A stretch of 64,000 nucleotides of DNA from Heliocidaris erythrogramma (taxonomy: Eukaryota; Echinodermata; Echinoidea; Camarodonta; Echinometridae), in the NCBI GenBank assembly GCA_025617745.1, contig CM046864.1:29615162-29679161 (forward strand), given 5' to 3'. This document shows, in pieces, positions 26,156 through 38,010 of the stretch. The stretch's first letter is position 1. Each line of letters starts with the position of its first letter. The notes below the pieces were generated by a model. It did not search any database, had not been told where the DNA came from, and was given only the letters and a program-made list of their open reading frames with translations. The position numbers and the translations under genes are program-made.

Positions 26156-26998
26156 CTCACATATATTTTTCAAAAGAGCCAGTTACATGCTTCTGTCATT
26201 GCCAGCATAGAGGGGACGATCACTTCAAAAAAAATTCTATACAGGTAGTATTTATTCAATAAATCCCCAAAACTTTACTTTATAGCAGTCTTTGGGTTAA
26301 CGGTTAAGGGATATGAAGAAAATAAAGAATAACTTTAAAATCTGTGCACAGAACCCATGCCCACATTGGATTCTGTGCACGTGGACTACTCTGCTCTCCA
26401 GTTGCTTTTTAAGCTCATACATACAAGTTGTGTACTTTTTTTTTTCAGGGGTGGGGGGGGGGGGGGAGGGGGCTCCCCCTGGGAGCGACTTTTCCAGTGG
26501 GGGTGCTGAGGTGTGCATTTTCACTCCAAAATTATCTGACAAGTAAATAACCAATCTGTAGTTTGAACAGTCCTGTATTATATAATACACATGCGTAGTT
26601 TAGCAGCATGGAACCCATAACATTTAAAGCCAAATATTTTTGAGTGATTTGTCCTCTTTGATAAACTATACAATGTTAAGTACATATTCTACTCAAAAGG
26701 TTTTTCATTGTAAGAATTGTTTGCAACATTGCCGATTTTGATCAAGTGTATGTGATATGTATTCTTCTCTTAGAAATATATACTTTGATGTATCATTTTA
26801 ACAGATGATTATGTAGTAAAAATGTTTTTGAGTTTTTCGTGTAAAGTATATTATCGGGAAGTAATGTCCCCAGGCTCATAGCTGACACCATTAAATATCA
26901 CATTGAATGTGATGTGAATGACATAGTTGAAATCTTGGAGTTACAATGTACGATGTCTGTAGATTCATGTATTTGAAATTGTTAGCAGATGAGAGCCT

Positions 26999-27686
26999 GA
27001 AGGAGGTTTAAACCATGGCCGTAAGCGTATTAAAATAAGCGTAAATAAGTGCACATTGCCCATGCGCGTGCCCAAAGAAAATATACGATTGGATCGGATT
27101 CCGTGCACACGTACGCTTAAAAAACCCAGGAGGGGGTTTAAACCGTGGTTTAAACCATGTGAGCTGCATGTATCTCATTTCTTTTATGTCCATTTGGAAG
27201 AACATCATGCATGTAGGTAGAAATGTCTCCTGAAAAGGAATACTCTTCATATGCCCTCATACTCAAAATATGACGAGAAATAGCCGAAGTGTTCGGGCCA
27301 AACAACCATGCCACATGTGTATGCAGTCCCATATACCCATTTCTGTGTGAAGTGCATGTATTTTTCAGTGAGATTGGGTCAATTTCTTATCCATTTGATG
27401 ATTCCAAAACCTCACAGTATACACCAATTCTTATGCATGCCCTTGAAAAAAAAGTACCGTAGTACCCATGGTAATTTGACAGTAATTTGACCAAATTACC
27501 ATCAAATCATGGTAATTTGATAGTACTTTGCAATGCATGATTTGATCCAGGATTTGATGTTAATTTGGTCAAATTATCATGGGTACTATGGTTCTTTTTT
27601 ACAAGGGTGTAGACTTGATCAACCTTTCCCAATTGCTGTGAGACAGTTTCTTTCACAATGAAACCAGAACTCAACTTTATCTTTAA
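26999..27686 (-). mobile_element. GAGTTCTGG repeat family, minus copy, interrupted
   Basis: The reverse complement of 27150-27686 matches the elements at 30512-30908 and 43506-43879 (TTGAGTTCTGGTTTC..., GAAAGAAACTGTCTC, TGCCCTCA/TGAGGGCA). Its outer end carries TTAA (27683-27686) beside AGATAAAGTTGAGTTCTGG (complement). A CCCTTG-family MITE lies inside at 27440-27607, and the left part (26999-27150) carries extra TTTAAACC-rich sequence of uncertain origin. Confidence 0.6.
27440..27607. mobile_element. MITE, CCCTTGTAAAAAAG family, copy 2
   Basis: CCCTTGAAAAAAAAGTACCG at the left, complement of CTTTTTTACAAGGG at the right, inner CCCATGGTAATTTGACAG as in 16155-16290. It is inserted in the repeat at 26999-27686. 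Confidence 0.75.
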
Positions 27687-27836
27687 ACCTCCTTCACTTT
27701 AATATGCCATGGGAAAATGCTGGGGTAAAATAAGTGCAATAAGTACCTGTGTTGCGACAGCTACTTATTTTCATGCAGGCTTGCCACTCATTTACATGTT
27801 CAAAAACCAACACCAGTAAACCGGAGTGATGAAAAA

Positions 27837-28078
27837 AAAGTGATCATTATCGTCATCGTCATCACCATTATCATCATGATCACTACTATCACCATCATCA
27901 CTGTCACCATCATCGTCATCATAAGCACCTTTATCATTCCGATCATCATCACTACCACCATGAACATCCCCGACACCGTCATCGTCGACTTCATTATCAC
28001 TGTCACCATCGTCATTATCATCACCTTTATCACCATCATTTCATCATGATGATCATTATTATCATGATCACTACTATC
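27837..28078. repeat. ATC/CACCAT microsatellite, left part
   Basis: Imperfect ATC, ACC and GTC trinucleotides. The long Ile- or Met/Val-rich open frames on both strands here are artefacts of the repeat. Confidence 0.85.
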
Positions 28079-28418
28079 GGGGTAACCTCGCTATTCATAA
28101 GGACCTCCATTCATAAGGACCGCTATTCATAACATGTATTCATATGGACTGCTATCCATAACGTGTGTTAAATGAATAGTGGTCCTTGTGAATAGCAAGC
28201 AAACCATAGACAAATTACCTCGCTATTCATAAGGACCTCCATTCATAAGGACCGCTATTCATAACGTGTGTTAAATGAATAGTGGTCCTTGTGAATAGCA
28301 AGCAAACCATAGACAAATTACCTCGCTATTCATAAGGGCCTCCATTCATAAGGACCGCTATTCATAACGTGTGTTAAATGAATAGCGGTCCTTATGAATA
28401 GCGAGCGGACCGGACCCC
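28079..28418. mobile_element. hAT-like element with CTATTCATAAGGACC tandem units
   Basis: It is flanked by perfect 8-bp duplications CTACTATC (28071-28078, 28419-28426), diagnostic of hAT-type insertion. Left end GGGGTAACCTCGCTATTC; complement of the right end GGGGTCCGGTCCGCTCGC then TATTC. The inside is three tandem units starting at 28086, 28218 and 28321. Each unit contains CGCTATTCATAAGGACC and an inverted partner, so each can fold. The first unit carries an extra 29 bp. It is inserted in the ATC microsatellite. Confidence 0.88.
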
Positions 28419-28426
28419 CTACTATC

Positions 28427-28805
28427 ACCATCATTATTGTCATTATCATCACCTTTATCATCCCGATCATCACCATCATGAACATCATCGTCACCATGAT
28501 TATCGTGAACTTCATTATCACCGTCACCATTATCATCATCTTCATCATCACTGCCATCACCATCATCACCACCATCATTATTATCATCACCTTCATCATC
28601 ACCATCATACATGTAAATATAATCATCACCATGATCATTACCATCATCACCATTATTACTGTAACGGTTACCAGTATTATGATTATCATCACCATCATCA
28701 TTGCCATCACTGTCACCATCGTTTTGACGTTACCATGACTACCATCAGCGCCATCACTATTATCACTGTCACCATCATGATCATAATCGTCATTACCATC
28801 CTCTA
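28427..28805. repeat. ATC/CACCAT microsatellite, right part
   Basis: Continuation of the trinucleotide-type repeat interrupted by the element at 28079-28418. Not coding. Confidence 0.85.
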
Positions 28806-28809
28806 AATG

Positions 28810-30510
28810 CTGTATGAATATCTTCATCATCAATTTGGCACATATAAATCTTCGAGGAAATCAAAAGAAAGTACATGCAGATCGAAAGTAACAACCTAGC
28901 AAGCAGGAAATCATAGGCAGTAAATGTTTTATACAAGCTAACCTCATTTTAATTTGCTAAAGTCGCAATGATTCACAATCAATGACAATCAATGCCTACA
29001 CTCAATATAATGATCTCTGAAACACGCACAAACATCTTTTTTTTTTACAATGTAAATAGCAGTCTATTCAGGGCATCTATTTAAGGCCGCAAATCTCAAG
29101 CAAACTACAGGGCTGTCTACTCATTGACAAATAAAAGATAGACTTGGCACATACTGGAAAGACGAATCATAATATCAAAATATCAAAAGAAGCATGCCGC
29201 TTTTTGAAGATGCCTTTCAAATGTAAAGATCTATATGACTTAGTGTTGGTCATTGGCTTGTGTATCAATTATGACACTATTGAGAAAAATGTCTGCCTGA
29301 TGTGCATGCCCTAGGATGGTAGCATGTGTTCCCCATTGTCCTTTTTTATTTTAATTTATTTTTGTTTGGAAAATTGCATTACAGACGTTATTAAAAGGAT
29401 ACTGTGGCTGTAAATCAACAAATTAATCATCAGTGTCACTGTACATGTAACACTTACCGGTATTTAATCTTAAAAAGTATTTTCATTGATTACCCAATTC
29501 AGTGAATCAACAACCTTCTTACGTACTGCTTTTTTCTGAGCTAACAATTTTACTTTTGAATTTTAGGAAAAAACTCCCAACCCCCCCCCCAATAAAAATA
29601 AACTGGGACATCCCAAACGAGAGCCCAATAGATTGACAGTGAACCGTCAATAAAGCTGTCGGGCTCATAGAGTGACACTGTCAGTCTCCTGGATTTTCGG
29701 TCTTGTGGGCTGTAGCCTCCAATGATATCACAAAGACTTCACAATATGTTTCCAATTCGATAATAAATTGTTAGCTTATTGGCAGGGAAAAGGGTTAGAG
29801 AAACAGATCAAAGTGAAATATTGATAAAACATGAAAATATTTTTTTTTTTCACAGATAGTACATATATCATACTGAGCAAAACAGCCTTATCGTTTCACC
29901 AAGTGAACTTCTAACTACATGTACATGACATGCTGGCTACTTCAAGCTTCATGTAACACATAATATTAAAGATTGCACACACGTATCAACGGCTTTCTAT
30001 AAAGACTCACATGACATTTTGTTAGTTAAAACACAAACTTAATTGCTCCCTATTGCATACAAAAATACCGGTATGAAAGCACTATTTGTTCGATGGATGC
30101 ATCTATCCTATTTTCAGTTTAAAATACTCTCTGCATTGGATTAAAGCTGTCTGGATAAAACAATGTACGAATTCTACAATATATTGAAAATACTGTTGTG
30201 TGCCCAACAGAAGGGGGCATATGGATGCATAGCCAGCGAATATACATGTATCTGTAAATATAAAATTTTGACGTTTTTTGACTATGTATACAATATTTCA
30301 GTCTGAACATTGTTTTGTAAATAAATTTTCTTTGCAATTTCTTTATCCTTTCATTACAAAACAAAAAGAAAGATAAAATTTCGAAATAGATAGCCTTATA
30401 TGTAGTTTCTGCCTGGTGCAACAATACTCCATTCCTCCTTATACATGCACATGACAACATCTGTAGTACCGACTAACAAACATCATCATAACACCGGATA
30501 GGCCGGTCTT
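28810..30510. other. Intergenic, nothing recognised
   Basis: AT-rich DNA with short homopolymers (C-run near 29580, T-run near 29840). No supported exon. Confidence 0.4.
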
Positions 30511-30511
30511 C

Positions 30512-30908
30512 AAAGGAGAATTGAAGATAAGTTGAGTTCTGGTCAGGCAAGGACATTGTGAAAGTAACTGTCTAAAAGCAACTGGGAAAAGTTGATATAA
30601 AGTGCAGTGCCTAAGATTTGGCGTATACTGTGAGGTTTTGGAATCATCAAAATGATTAAAATTGATTCAGTCTAGCCTGGAAGTAAACATGCACTGCACA
30701 CAGAGAGGCATTTGTGGGACTATACACACCCACATGGCATGACTGTTTGGTCAGATATTTCTTGTCGTATTTCAAATATGAGGGCATTTGAGGAGCAATC
30801 ATTTTCAGGGGGTATTTCTTATATGATATTCTTCCAAACTGAAATAAATAAAAAGATTGAGAAACCTCACAACTCATTTTTCACCTTTCCCAGAACTCCA
30901 CATTCTCA
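30512..30908 (+). mobile_element. GAGTTCTGG repeat family, plus copy
   Basis: It shares GTTGAGTTCTGGTCAGGCAA, ACTGTGAGGTTTTGG, ATGAGGGCATTTGAGGAGCA and CCTTTCCCAGAACTC with 43506-43879. The GAGTTCTGG words at the two ends are inverted. No coding capacity. Confidence 0.65.
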
Positions 30909-31049
30909 GTAATCCCTGCAATAATGGTGGCGTTGTCTGGAGTAACAAAATCAGAAAAAACACAAGACTGAAAAACAAAGATTGAGGTAAATCAGATGAA
31001 ACATGGTCAGTATGGATATTAAGAAAGTTATGAATCTTGAAATATCAAG

Positions 31050-31340
31050 ATCACTTGACGTGATATCCCCCTATTGTTTCCACTCGGGCAAACTTTTTTG
31101 GACACTCTAATAATTTTCCTTTCATAATTCCCCTTTGGTGATATAATGAAGTACATGTACATCAGCCTGCAAAAAGAGTTACAGATGTGCAATAACTGCA
31201 TTTCATGCACACAAACTTCAAGGTGAAATATTCACCAGAAAATCACTTGTCATATCCTCCTATTGTTTCCACCCGGGCAAACTTTTTTGCACACTCTAAT
31301 AACTCCCCTTTGGTAATAATGAAGTACATCAGCCTGAGAG
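31050..31340. repeat. Tandem ~200-bp duplication
   Basis: CCTATTGTTTCCAC, CGGGCAAACTTTTTTG, ACACTCTAATAA, CCCCTTTGGT and ATGAAGTACA occur at 31070-31150 and again at 31258-31330. Part of the intervening segment (CTTCAAGGTGAAATATTCACC) recurs at 32730. Confidence 0.7.
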
Positions 31341-31794
31341 ACGATTTCAGTTGATTTTTTTTCAATGGAAGTACGTATCGTCTGCTTGCAGCCAGAAGGG
31401 CGTGACTTCTACACTTTTACAATGAGTAGTGACCTTTTGGCTCTCAACAGATAATGAACAAACTTGGCAAATGTTATTCCCACAAAATAATACCTACATG
31501 AACATGTAGAACAACATGTGCATTACGATTAATTTGTCGATACGCTCATTGTCATTATATATGCTGAAAATATTCAAAATCATGCATAAACTGATCCACT
31601 CAATGTACATACATGTATAGGACCTACAATATAGCTTTTCCCAGTATTAATTCACCAAATCACTTCTACATGGACACTCTAATAACATGTATGTAAGTTG
31701 CAAGAATCAAATTTGACTACAAGATTTGTTTTTCAACATTCATATTATGGTTACCTAGAATAAATAACTCAAAACTTTGGTTCACTGGCTATAA

Positions 31795-32690
31795 TACAGT
31801 GGAAACTCGCGATAACGATGACCTTGGGACCATGAAAATGTTATATCAGGAATCTCTGTACATGTATATCAGGGTAAAAAAACAAAAGTACAAAAACCTG
31901 GCACCAGCAAAATTACCTTGTTATATCAGGAATCTCGTTAAATCAGAACTAATATACAATGTACATGCATGTAGTAATATCTACATCATATATTGATGTT
32001 TGGCTGATCAGACACATGCTCTGCTCTGGGGACATTTGCTCCAGGCAATATTTTGTCAAAGGGCAGCTCCCAGTTAAGGTCGTTGCAATTTAGTTGTATT
32101 TGTAATTAGGGTTAAAGCGGCATTAAACCGGTAGAACGTGAACAGCGCCATCTTACAGTGACTGCTAAATTAAGATCATGATTCAAAAATTAGTTGCATT
32201 TTATTTTGAATTTGGACAAACAGCTTGTTTGGATAATAGGCACATTTTATATTTCAAACTATTATTTTGACTCCACAAATGTGGAAAATTGCCTACAGGT
32301 ACATTCCAAGCTTCTACAAACTAGAATGGGGCATGATGGGAAAATGAGAGGCAGACACTTTTCAAATCCTGTTAAAAGATGGCACCATGATAGGAGCTTC
32401 AGTTTACTGTCCCTTTAAGATTAGGGTTGAGGTTAGACTTGTACAGTATGAGCATGCAAGTGTTGAAGGGTCGACCTAAAGAACTTGATTGCATGGTCTT
32501 CAAACTTAATTACTGAGCAAGTGTCATACAGATACTGTAGGTAGTGCTAATACAATTGAACCTCGTTTTTTTTGTATTCTATTGTTTTCTAGTCCTGATA
32601 TAATAAGGTTTCAATATAACACTTTGAAGGTACATGTAATTCAATTGGTCCCAAGGAGTTCGTTTTAATGAGGCTCCACTTTATTTCTGC
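31795..32690. mobile_element. Possible pogo-like remnants around a TTAA MITE
   Basis: TACAGTGGAAACTCGCGATA at 31797 and ACAATTGAACCTCG at 32552 resemble pogo/Tigger-type termini, with ATATCAGGAATCTC repeats nearby, but no clean inverted pair or TA duplication was established. Confidence 0.25.
32116..32414. mobile_element. TTAA-flanked MITE
   Basis: AGCGGCATTAAACCGG on the left pairs with AGGGACAGTAAACTGAAG (complement of the right end). Inner GCGCCATCTTA pairs with GTGCCATCTTTTA. TTAA lies at 32112-32115 and 32415-32418. Confidence 0.7.
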
Positions 32691-33840
32691 AAAAAATCTT
32701 ATAGATGTGCAATCACTGCATTTCACAAACTTCAAGGTGAAATATTCACCAGAAAATCAATACAAATGATTGTTTCTCAAATCTCATTCTCAAAAAACAT
32801 TTATCGATCATATCTAAACGATGTCAGGTACTGGGTAAGAACCCCTCATCCCGGAACCCCTCAAAAATATAAAAAATGAAAAAATAATAATTAAAAAATA
32901 TTTCCAGAATTGGCCAAAATGGGGGAAATCATTCTTAATTCGCAAAGAAACTACATGTATTTCACTTTCCTAAATGTTAAAACTGCATTTTAAGTGCGAT
33001 GCAATTATAGACTTTCATGTACATGTAGGTTCTTAACCTGTTGCCAACTGAATTCTTAATAACTCTCATAGGATTAATACAGGAGCCACCCGGTTCCCGT
33101 AGTCTATGGGTTAACTACATGTATATACATGTAATATATATGTACGTGTTTGCTTGCCTTTTGTGTGTCTAGGTTTTGTTTGATTTTGGTTTTGTCTTGG
33201 GCCTTGGACAAATTTGGTTTAAAAACTTTCATCTTCAGAATGCATGCCCTGTTGACCCATCTTTTAACCTTCTCTTTAGGCTGCCCCCCTACTAACTAGG
33301 AAAAGAGATGGAAGTATTTCATAAATGTTATTTCTGCATGTGTGTACATGTATGTATTTGTCAATATTAAAGATTTCCAGCTAACCTTTCTGATTGTCGT
33401 CATTTTGCGTATTCTGGTGTAGTTTGGATAGATGAATTTGGCTAATTTGTGGAAGAACCAATTGAAAATATTCACATGATTTCAGGAAACTGTGATTAGC
33501 AATGCAGATATATCCATTTCCTCAATTAATTGGGTACTAAAATTTATTATACTTGCCAGTACTTATTGACATGATCATTCTGAAGGCCTACACATTAAGT
33601 TTTGTGTAAAAAGAGGTCTATTGTCATTACAAGCAGAACCTGGTAGCCAATTAAGACCATTGCTGAAATGTGCGGTTCTTTATTTTTCTGTGTTCGAGGA
33701 GCACTGGCCCTCAGCTCCTTTGTAATTTTCAGAACCAGACGGAAGTTATGTTCAAATAAAAAAAGTTATCACACGTTTGGCTCTCAACTGATCTATGTGA
33801 TTTGGAAAGGTAGTTCCTGGCTATATGTGTGGACAATTTG
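32420..33840. other. Intergenic, presumed 3' flank of the coiled-coil gene
   Basis: AT-rich; no gene. The portion just below 33844 should contain the 3' UTR of the minus-strand gene. AATAAA-type signals on that strand (TTTATT on the plus strand) occur near 33679. Confidence 0.4.
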
Positions 33841-33843
33841 GAA

Positions 33844-36165
33844 TTACCCATCAAATTCCGTCAAAAAGATTGACAGATCTTCAGGATCGGCAACGGGACG
33901 GGAGTAATTTTTCTGAACTAGAGTCTTCTCCCAGATCGCCTCATCCCCACTTTGATCTGTCTTTCTGTGTGTTGTTGGCTTACCCTTCTGTATATTTGCA
34001 CTGTGTTCTGAGTGATCATCATTGCTCTCACTGCCTTGCGGCTCAGGTCGGGCAAAGGACGGCGAAAACACACCAGGACACTGGACCTTGCCAGAACTGG
34101 AAGGGGGTGCTCTTTGCTGGCCGCGTGTATTTATGATGTGATTTTTGGCAGTCGATGGTCTCTGAAGTCCAGCTCTGCCATGGGCGCTGCTGCTGCTGCT
34201 TTTGGAATGTTTCTGGTTGGAGGGGCTCGTTTCTTTGTTGGGCCATGTGTAGGGTTTTGGTGTGTCCGTCTTTTCAGACGAAGCACGATCGCATTCTGTT
34301 CGCTCGTCTTTCTCCTTCCGCAAGCCAGTGTTGACTCTCTTCCCCTTCCCACTCTTTGCTTTCTCGATCCTCTCTTTAGCGATATCAGGGATGATGTTCT
34401 CCAAGTCAGGATCGCTCTTCTGCTTCTGCTTTTCTTTTCTTTTGTTCATCTCATCCTGTTTCATCTTTTGCCTCATCCATTCATCATACGTCACCCCCTT
34501 AAAAGGATTTGAGGATGGAAATGTTCTCTTTCCTGGAAAATCTTTCCCCATACTTTTCTCCTTTTCGGTCGTTTGTTTGATGTTAGTATTGTTTCCTCCA
34601 CTGCCGGCCTTTCCTGACTTCTTTCTTCCTATTTTTTCTTTTCTTGGCGATGGGACTCTCTCACCAAATGAAGCAACAGATATGCGTTGCTTTTCTAGGA
34701 ATAGCTCCTCCCGTTTTGCCTTCTCTTCTTCCTGTCTTCTCTTCTCCTCCTTTCCCCTAAGACGTTCATTCCTGCGTTGCCTCCTTAAATCCTTTTTCTT
34801 CTGCTTCACCCAAGCGTCATAATATTCTTCTGATTCTGCAAGTCTATCAACTATTTTCTGACTGGCAGACTCAGCGGCTCTTCGCTCCTCCCGCTCTTTC
34901 TTCAGTTCTGTCTTCCTCTCCCGACGAATCAGAGCATTCTTATGACGCAACCACTTTTTAATGTCAGGATTATCCGTGTTACTAAGTTTATGATCACACG
35001 GTTTAATGTCCTTGACAGGTCTTGGGGGAAGCGGTACAGTGCTGAGGACTTTCCATGCTCTCTTGGGGGATGGACTTCGGTGTTTCCGCTCTGGTGATTT
35101 GGATCTTCCCCTGGTTGGATATCTTTCCCCCGATCTTGGTGAGAGATTCAAACCGCGCCGAGGAGATCTTGGACTTAGAATTTCCCGCAGTAAACTGTTC
35201 TCGATCTCAATGTAGCGTGCCGTTGGGTCTCCAGCATCACCAGGTTCCCCACCATTTCCTTGCTGCCTACAGGAATATGAGCTCTCCTCTTCAGGGTCAA
35301 ATCTATCCTCTTTGTCAAGAACATCCTTAGGCTGTTCCTCCACACCATCCTCATCGTCGCTACTCTCTTCCTGGGTTTCCAGGACAAACGAAACTCTCCT
35401 TCTTCGTTTAGAGGCTTCTTTCTTGAGCTTTACTTCCTCCTCGTTCTCCTGAGCGAGCTCTTCATCAAACTGGACAACCTGTCTTTCTTCAATGGCATCC
35501 TGATCAATGACCTCCTCTTCCTCTTCCTCCTCAACAATGGTGACAAAATGCCTCTCAACTGGTTTTGGGATGGAAGATGTCTTTGACTTTGAAGATGACC
35601 TAGAGCTTTTTGACATTGAGAAAGTCCTTGGAGCATTTGATGAAGAAGATGCACTCGAGGAATTTGAAATTGATGATGCCCTTGATGAATTAGACAATGA
35701 GGACACTCTAGATGAATTTGACATTGACGATGCCCTTGATGAATTTGACATTGAGGATATCTTAGAGGCAAATGATGCAGTTGAAGAATGTGACTTTACA
35801 GACGAGTAAGATGAGGAGGATGAAGCGGACAACGGCCTCTGCTTCTTCGATTCTTCCTTCTCACCATCCTCCCTCCTCCTCCTTCTTGTCTCTCCATCCT
35901 TCTTTTTCCTCCTGGACCTTCGTTCCCCCTTTGGCGGACTCACATAAATCTTCTGTAGAGCTGACACGGCTTGCTTCTCTAGGTGTTGGAGGGCCACCAG
36001 CTCTGCAAGCTCACTGTACTTTTCCTTCAGGATATCATCTGAATTCCGGATGCCTGGTTTCCGTGGTGACAGGCTTGGACCTCTTCCCTTGTCTGGTAGT
36101 TTCTCACCAGATGCCAGGCGCTGCAGGATTTGTAGTGCTTGGTATTTGGCCCTGAAGTCCGACAT
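33844..36165 (-). CDS. Coiled-coil protein with W-x-x-K motifs (CCDC181/CCDC34/MAP9-like)
   Basis: Single coding exon, 773 aa from the ATG at 36165. A longer frame starts at 36207, but an acceptor-like TTTGTACCAG lies just before MSDFRAKYQALQILQR, so I prefer the shorter start. Residues 1-75 look helical (EKYSELAELVALQHLEKQA). There is an SR/SN-rich section with about nine-residue tandem repeats (SMSNSSRAS-type, about 120-190), an acidic stretch (EEEEEEEV), SPRSP/SPKR basic-proline patches, then a long charged coiled coil (about 395-600). The coil has spaced tryptophan motifs IKKWLRHKN (W about 404), YDAWVKQKKK (about 452) and YDEWMRQKMK (about 560). This motif style occurs in microtubule- and flagellum-associated CCDC181, CCDC34 and MAP9. 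A microtubule or ciliary role is inference; the exact orthologue is not settled. Confidence 0.85.
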   Translation of the reverse strand: MSDFRAKYQALQILQRLASGEKLPDKGRGPSLSPRKPGIRNSDDILKEKYSELAELVALQHLEKQAVSALQKIYVSPPKGERRSRRKKKDGETRRRRREDGEKEESKKQRPLSASSSSSYSSVKSHSSTASFASKISSMSNSSRASSMSNSSRVSSLSNSSRASSISNSSSASSSSNAPRTFSMSKSSRSSSKSKTSSIPKPVERHFVTIVEEEEEEEVIDQDAIEERQVVQFDEELAQENEEEVKLKKEASKRRRRVSFVLETQEESSDDEDGVEEQPKDVLDKEDRFDPEEESSYSCRQQGNGGEPGDAGDPTARYIEIENSLLREILSPRSPRRGLNLSPRSGERYPTRGRSKSPERKHRSPSPKRAWKVLSTVPLPPRPVKDIKPCDHKLSNTDNPDIKKWLRHKNALIRRERKTELKKEREERRAAESASQKIVDRLAESEEYYDAWVKQKKKDLRRQRRNERLRGKEEKRRQEEEKAKREELFLEKQRISVASFGERVPSPRKEKIGRKKSGKAGSGGNNTNIKQTTEKEKSMGKDFPGKRTFPSSNPFKGVTYDEWMRQKMKQDEMNKRKEKQKQKSDPDLENIIPDIAKERIEKAKSGKGKRVNTGLRKEKDERTECDRASSEKTDTPKPYTWPNKETSPSNQKHSKSSSSSAHGRAGLQRPSTAKNHIINTRGQQRAPPSSSGKVQCPGVFSPSFARPEPQGSESNDDHSEHSANIQKGKPTTHRKTDQSGDEAIWEKTLVQKNYSRPVADPEDLSIFLTEFDG

Positions 36166-37140
36166 CTTCCTGGTACAAATGTAGGTCATCAATACTCTAG
36201 ATAACAAGGGAAAACAGAGAGTGCACCTTTGTATTTACTGTTGTTAAAAAAAAAAAGGAGGCAAAAAATGTATGCAACAACTTCATATGGAGTGTGGAAA
36301 CGCAGGAGTAGAGAGAAAATTACATGTATCTGAGTAAAACACAACGCTTGGTAAAAAGAATTAATTAACGAAATAAAATAGATTTCTTTTGGCAAATCGC
36401 ATTTCATGACTTCAATGTTTTACCTATTGCCCAATATTTTTCCTTAAATTGCTTTTTATATATTTTTTTAATGAGTTGCAGTGAACCATTGATTAGCCTT
36501 CTGGATCCTTGGTGTTGGCTGGCTATTGTTCATATTTTGCATGTTATGTACAAAAAAAGAAAGAAAAAAAAAGAGAGATACAGAGAAAGAGAGAGCCACC
36601 AGAGGCAGAGAGGCACTGGTGTAAATCCTGGGGTAATGGGGGTACATGTATATAACCCCCCCCCCCCACTTTTCAGGGAGGGGGATGGCCTGTACAAATA
36701 TACCCCTCACTTTTCAAGGAAGAAATAATTTCTATATCAATCAGTTATTGATAAAATTGATAAATTAATATAAAAGACTGTCATAGTAGTGATAATTCCT
36801 CCTTAAAATGCAATTAAAATGCTATTAAAATGCTAAAGATATGATTTGAATGTCCTGATATTTCTGATTTTCAAAATCTCTCATCCATGTGCATTACTAA
36901 CCAGTTTTCCATTGGTACAAATGGGCATTACATCCCGCCTCTTGCAGTTAATGCAAAATGTATGCCTATAAAGTGTAGAAAACAAGCTCAGATATTTTCA
37001 CGTCATGCTGAGGACACGAGGAGACTTCTCGGGACTGTACATCATTCTCCAAAATGACAGTTCATCAGATCTAATAGATCTTCTGCAAGTTCATGAGTCT
37101 TTTTTCAGGATTCAGAATGACGCATCAACCCTTTAGAGAA
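36166..37140. other. Upstream of coiled-coil gene; GA- and C-rich tracts
   Basis: The 5' UTR/intron of the minus-strand gene is expected here. An A/GA-rich tract (36545-36600) and a C-run (36657-36669) are present. No exon was defined. Confidence 0.4.
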
Positions 37141-37219
37141 ATTTTAGGATTATTTAAGATCAGGTGCTGTGGGGTGGGGGGGGGGGGCAGTGTCCCCAGT
37201 ATTTCAGGAATTTGGAAAA

Positions 37220-38010
37220 AGTGTTCCTTTTACGTCAGAAAGTGCCCCCCTTTTCCTTTATATTCCTGCCCGTTCCACATTCTTACAATTTGATTTTATT
37301 ACCATAGATAATTGCGAGCACCCTATTAATATCTGAGAGGTGCCCCTAGCCTTCTTCCTTGCCAATTGTCCCTTTTCCTTTGTATTAAGTGCCCCTTTAC
37401 CTTCCACGTACCGTTCATATAATAACATGTGCCCCTTTCCCAATATTACAACTGCCCCTATTCTTTCTGATAAGTGCTCCCTTTATTCTATTTCTAAAAA
37501 CGAGTCTCTTCCATTTTCACCTCTCATAAAACCCCTAATAAAATCTTTCCTTCGACAATTCCCTTTTAAATCATTTGCATCAAATGTACCTATTAATCCC
37601 TTTCAATAACTACTTTTTTCCATTCTCACTTTTCCACTTTCCATCTGATGAGTGCATCTTCACCAGTGGCAATGGCCTCTATTCAAATTTGAGAGTTGCC
37701 CGTTCTAATTGACAAGTGCCCGTTCCTCCTCCTGTTAAATGACAATTGTCATTTGTGATGAGTGCCCCTCTACACCTCTGATAAGTTCCCCTTAATTAAT
37801 TTTGACACATGCTCCTTTTCTTTCAAAGAAGTACACTTATTCCTTCTGATAAGAGCCCCTCTTCCTTAATTAAAAGAAAAACCCTTTTCCATTCTCATAT
37901 AAGTGCATTTTTTCACCTCTAGTATTGTATCAATATTCATGTGCGAAAAATATGTTTCATCCTCCGATAATTGCTCTTTTTAATGACACATTCCTGCTCC
38001 TTTTCTTTTA
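37220..38010. repeat. Decayed GTGCCCC minisatellite
   Basis: Words such as GATAAGTGCCCCTTTTCC and its variants (AAGTGCCCCTTTACC, ATGTGCCCCTTTCCC, GAGTGCCCCTCTAC, AAGAGCCCCTCTTCC) recur every 30-45 bp for nearly 800 bp. The unit is pyrimidine-rich on this strand and strongly diverged. Confidence 0.7.

Noticed and set aside
27800-28833. Met/Val/Ile-rich open frames on both strands
   Set aside because: They are translations of ATC-type microsatellites in every frame, with no protein-like composition.
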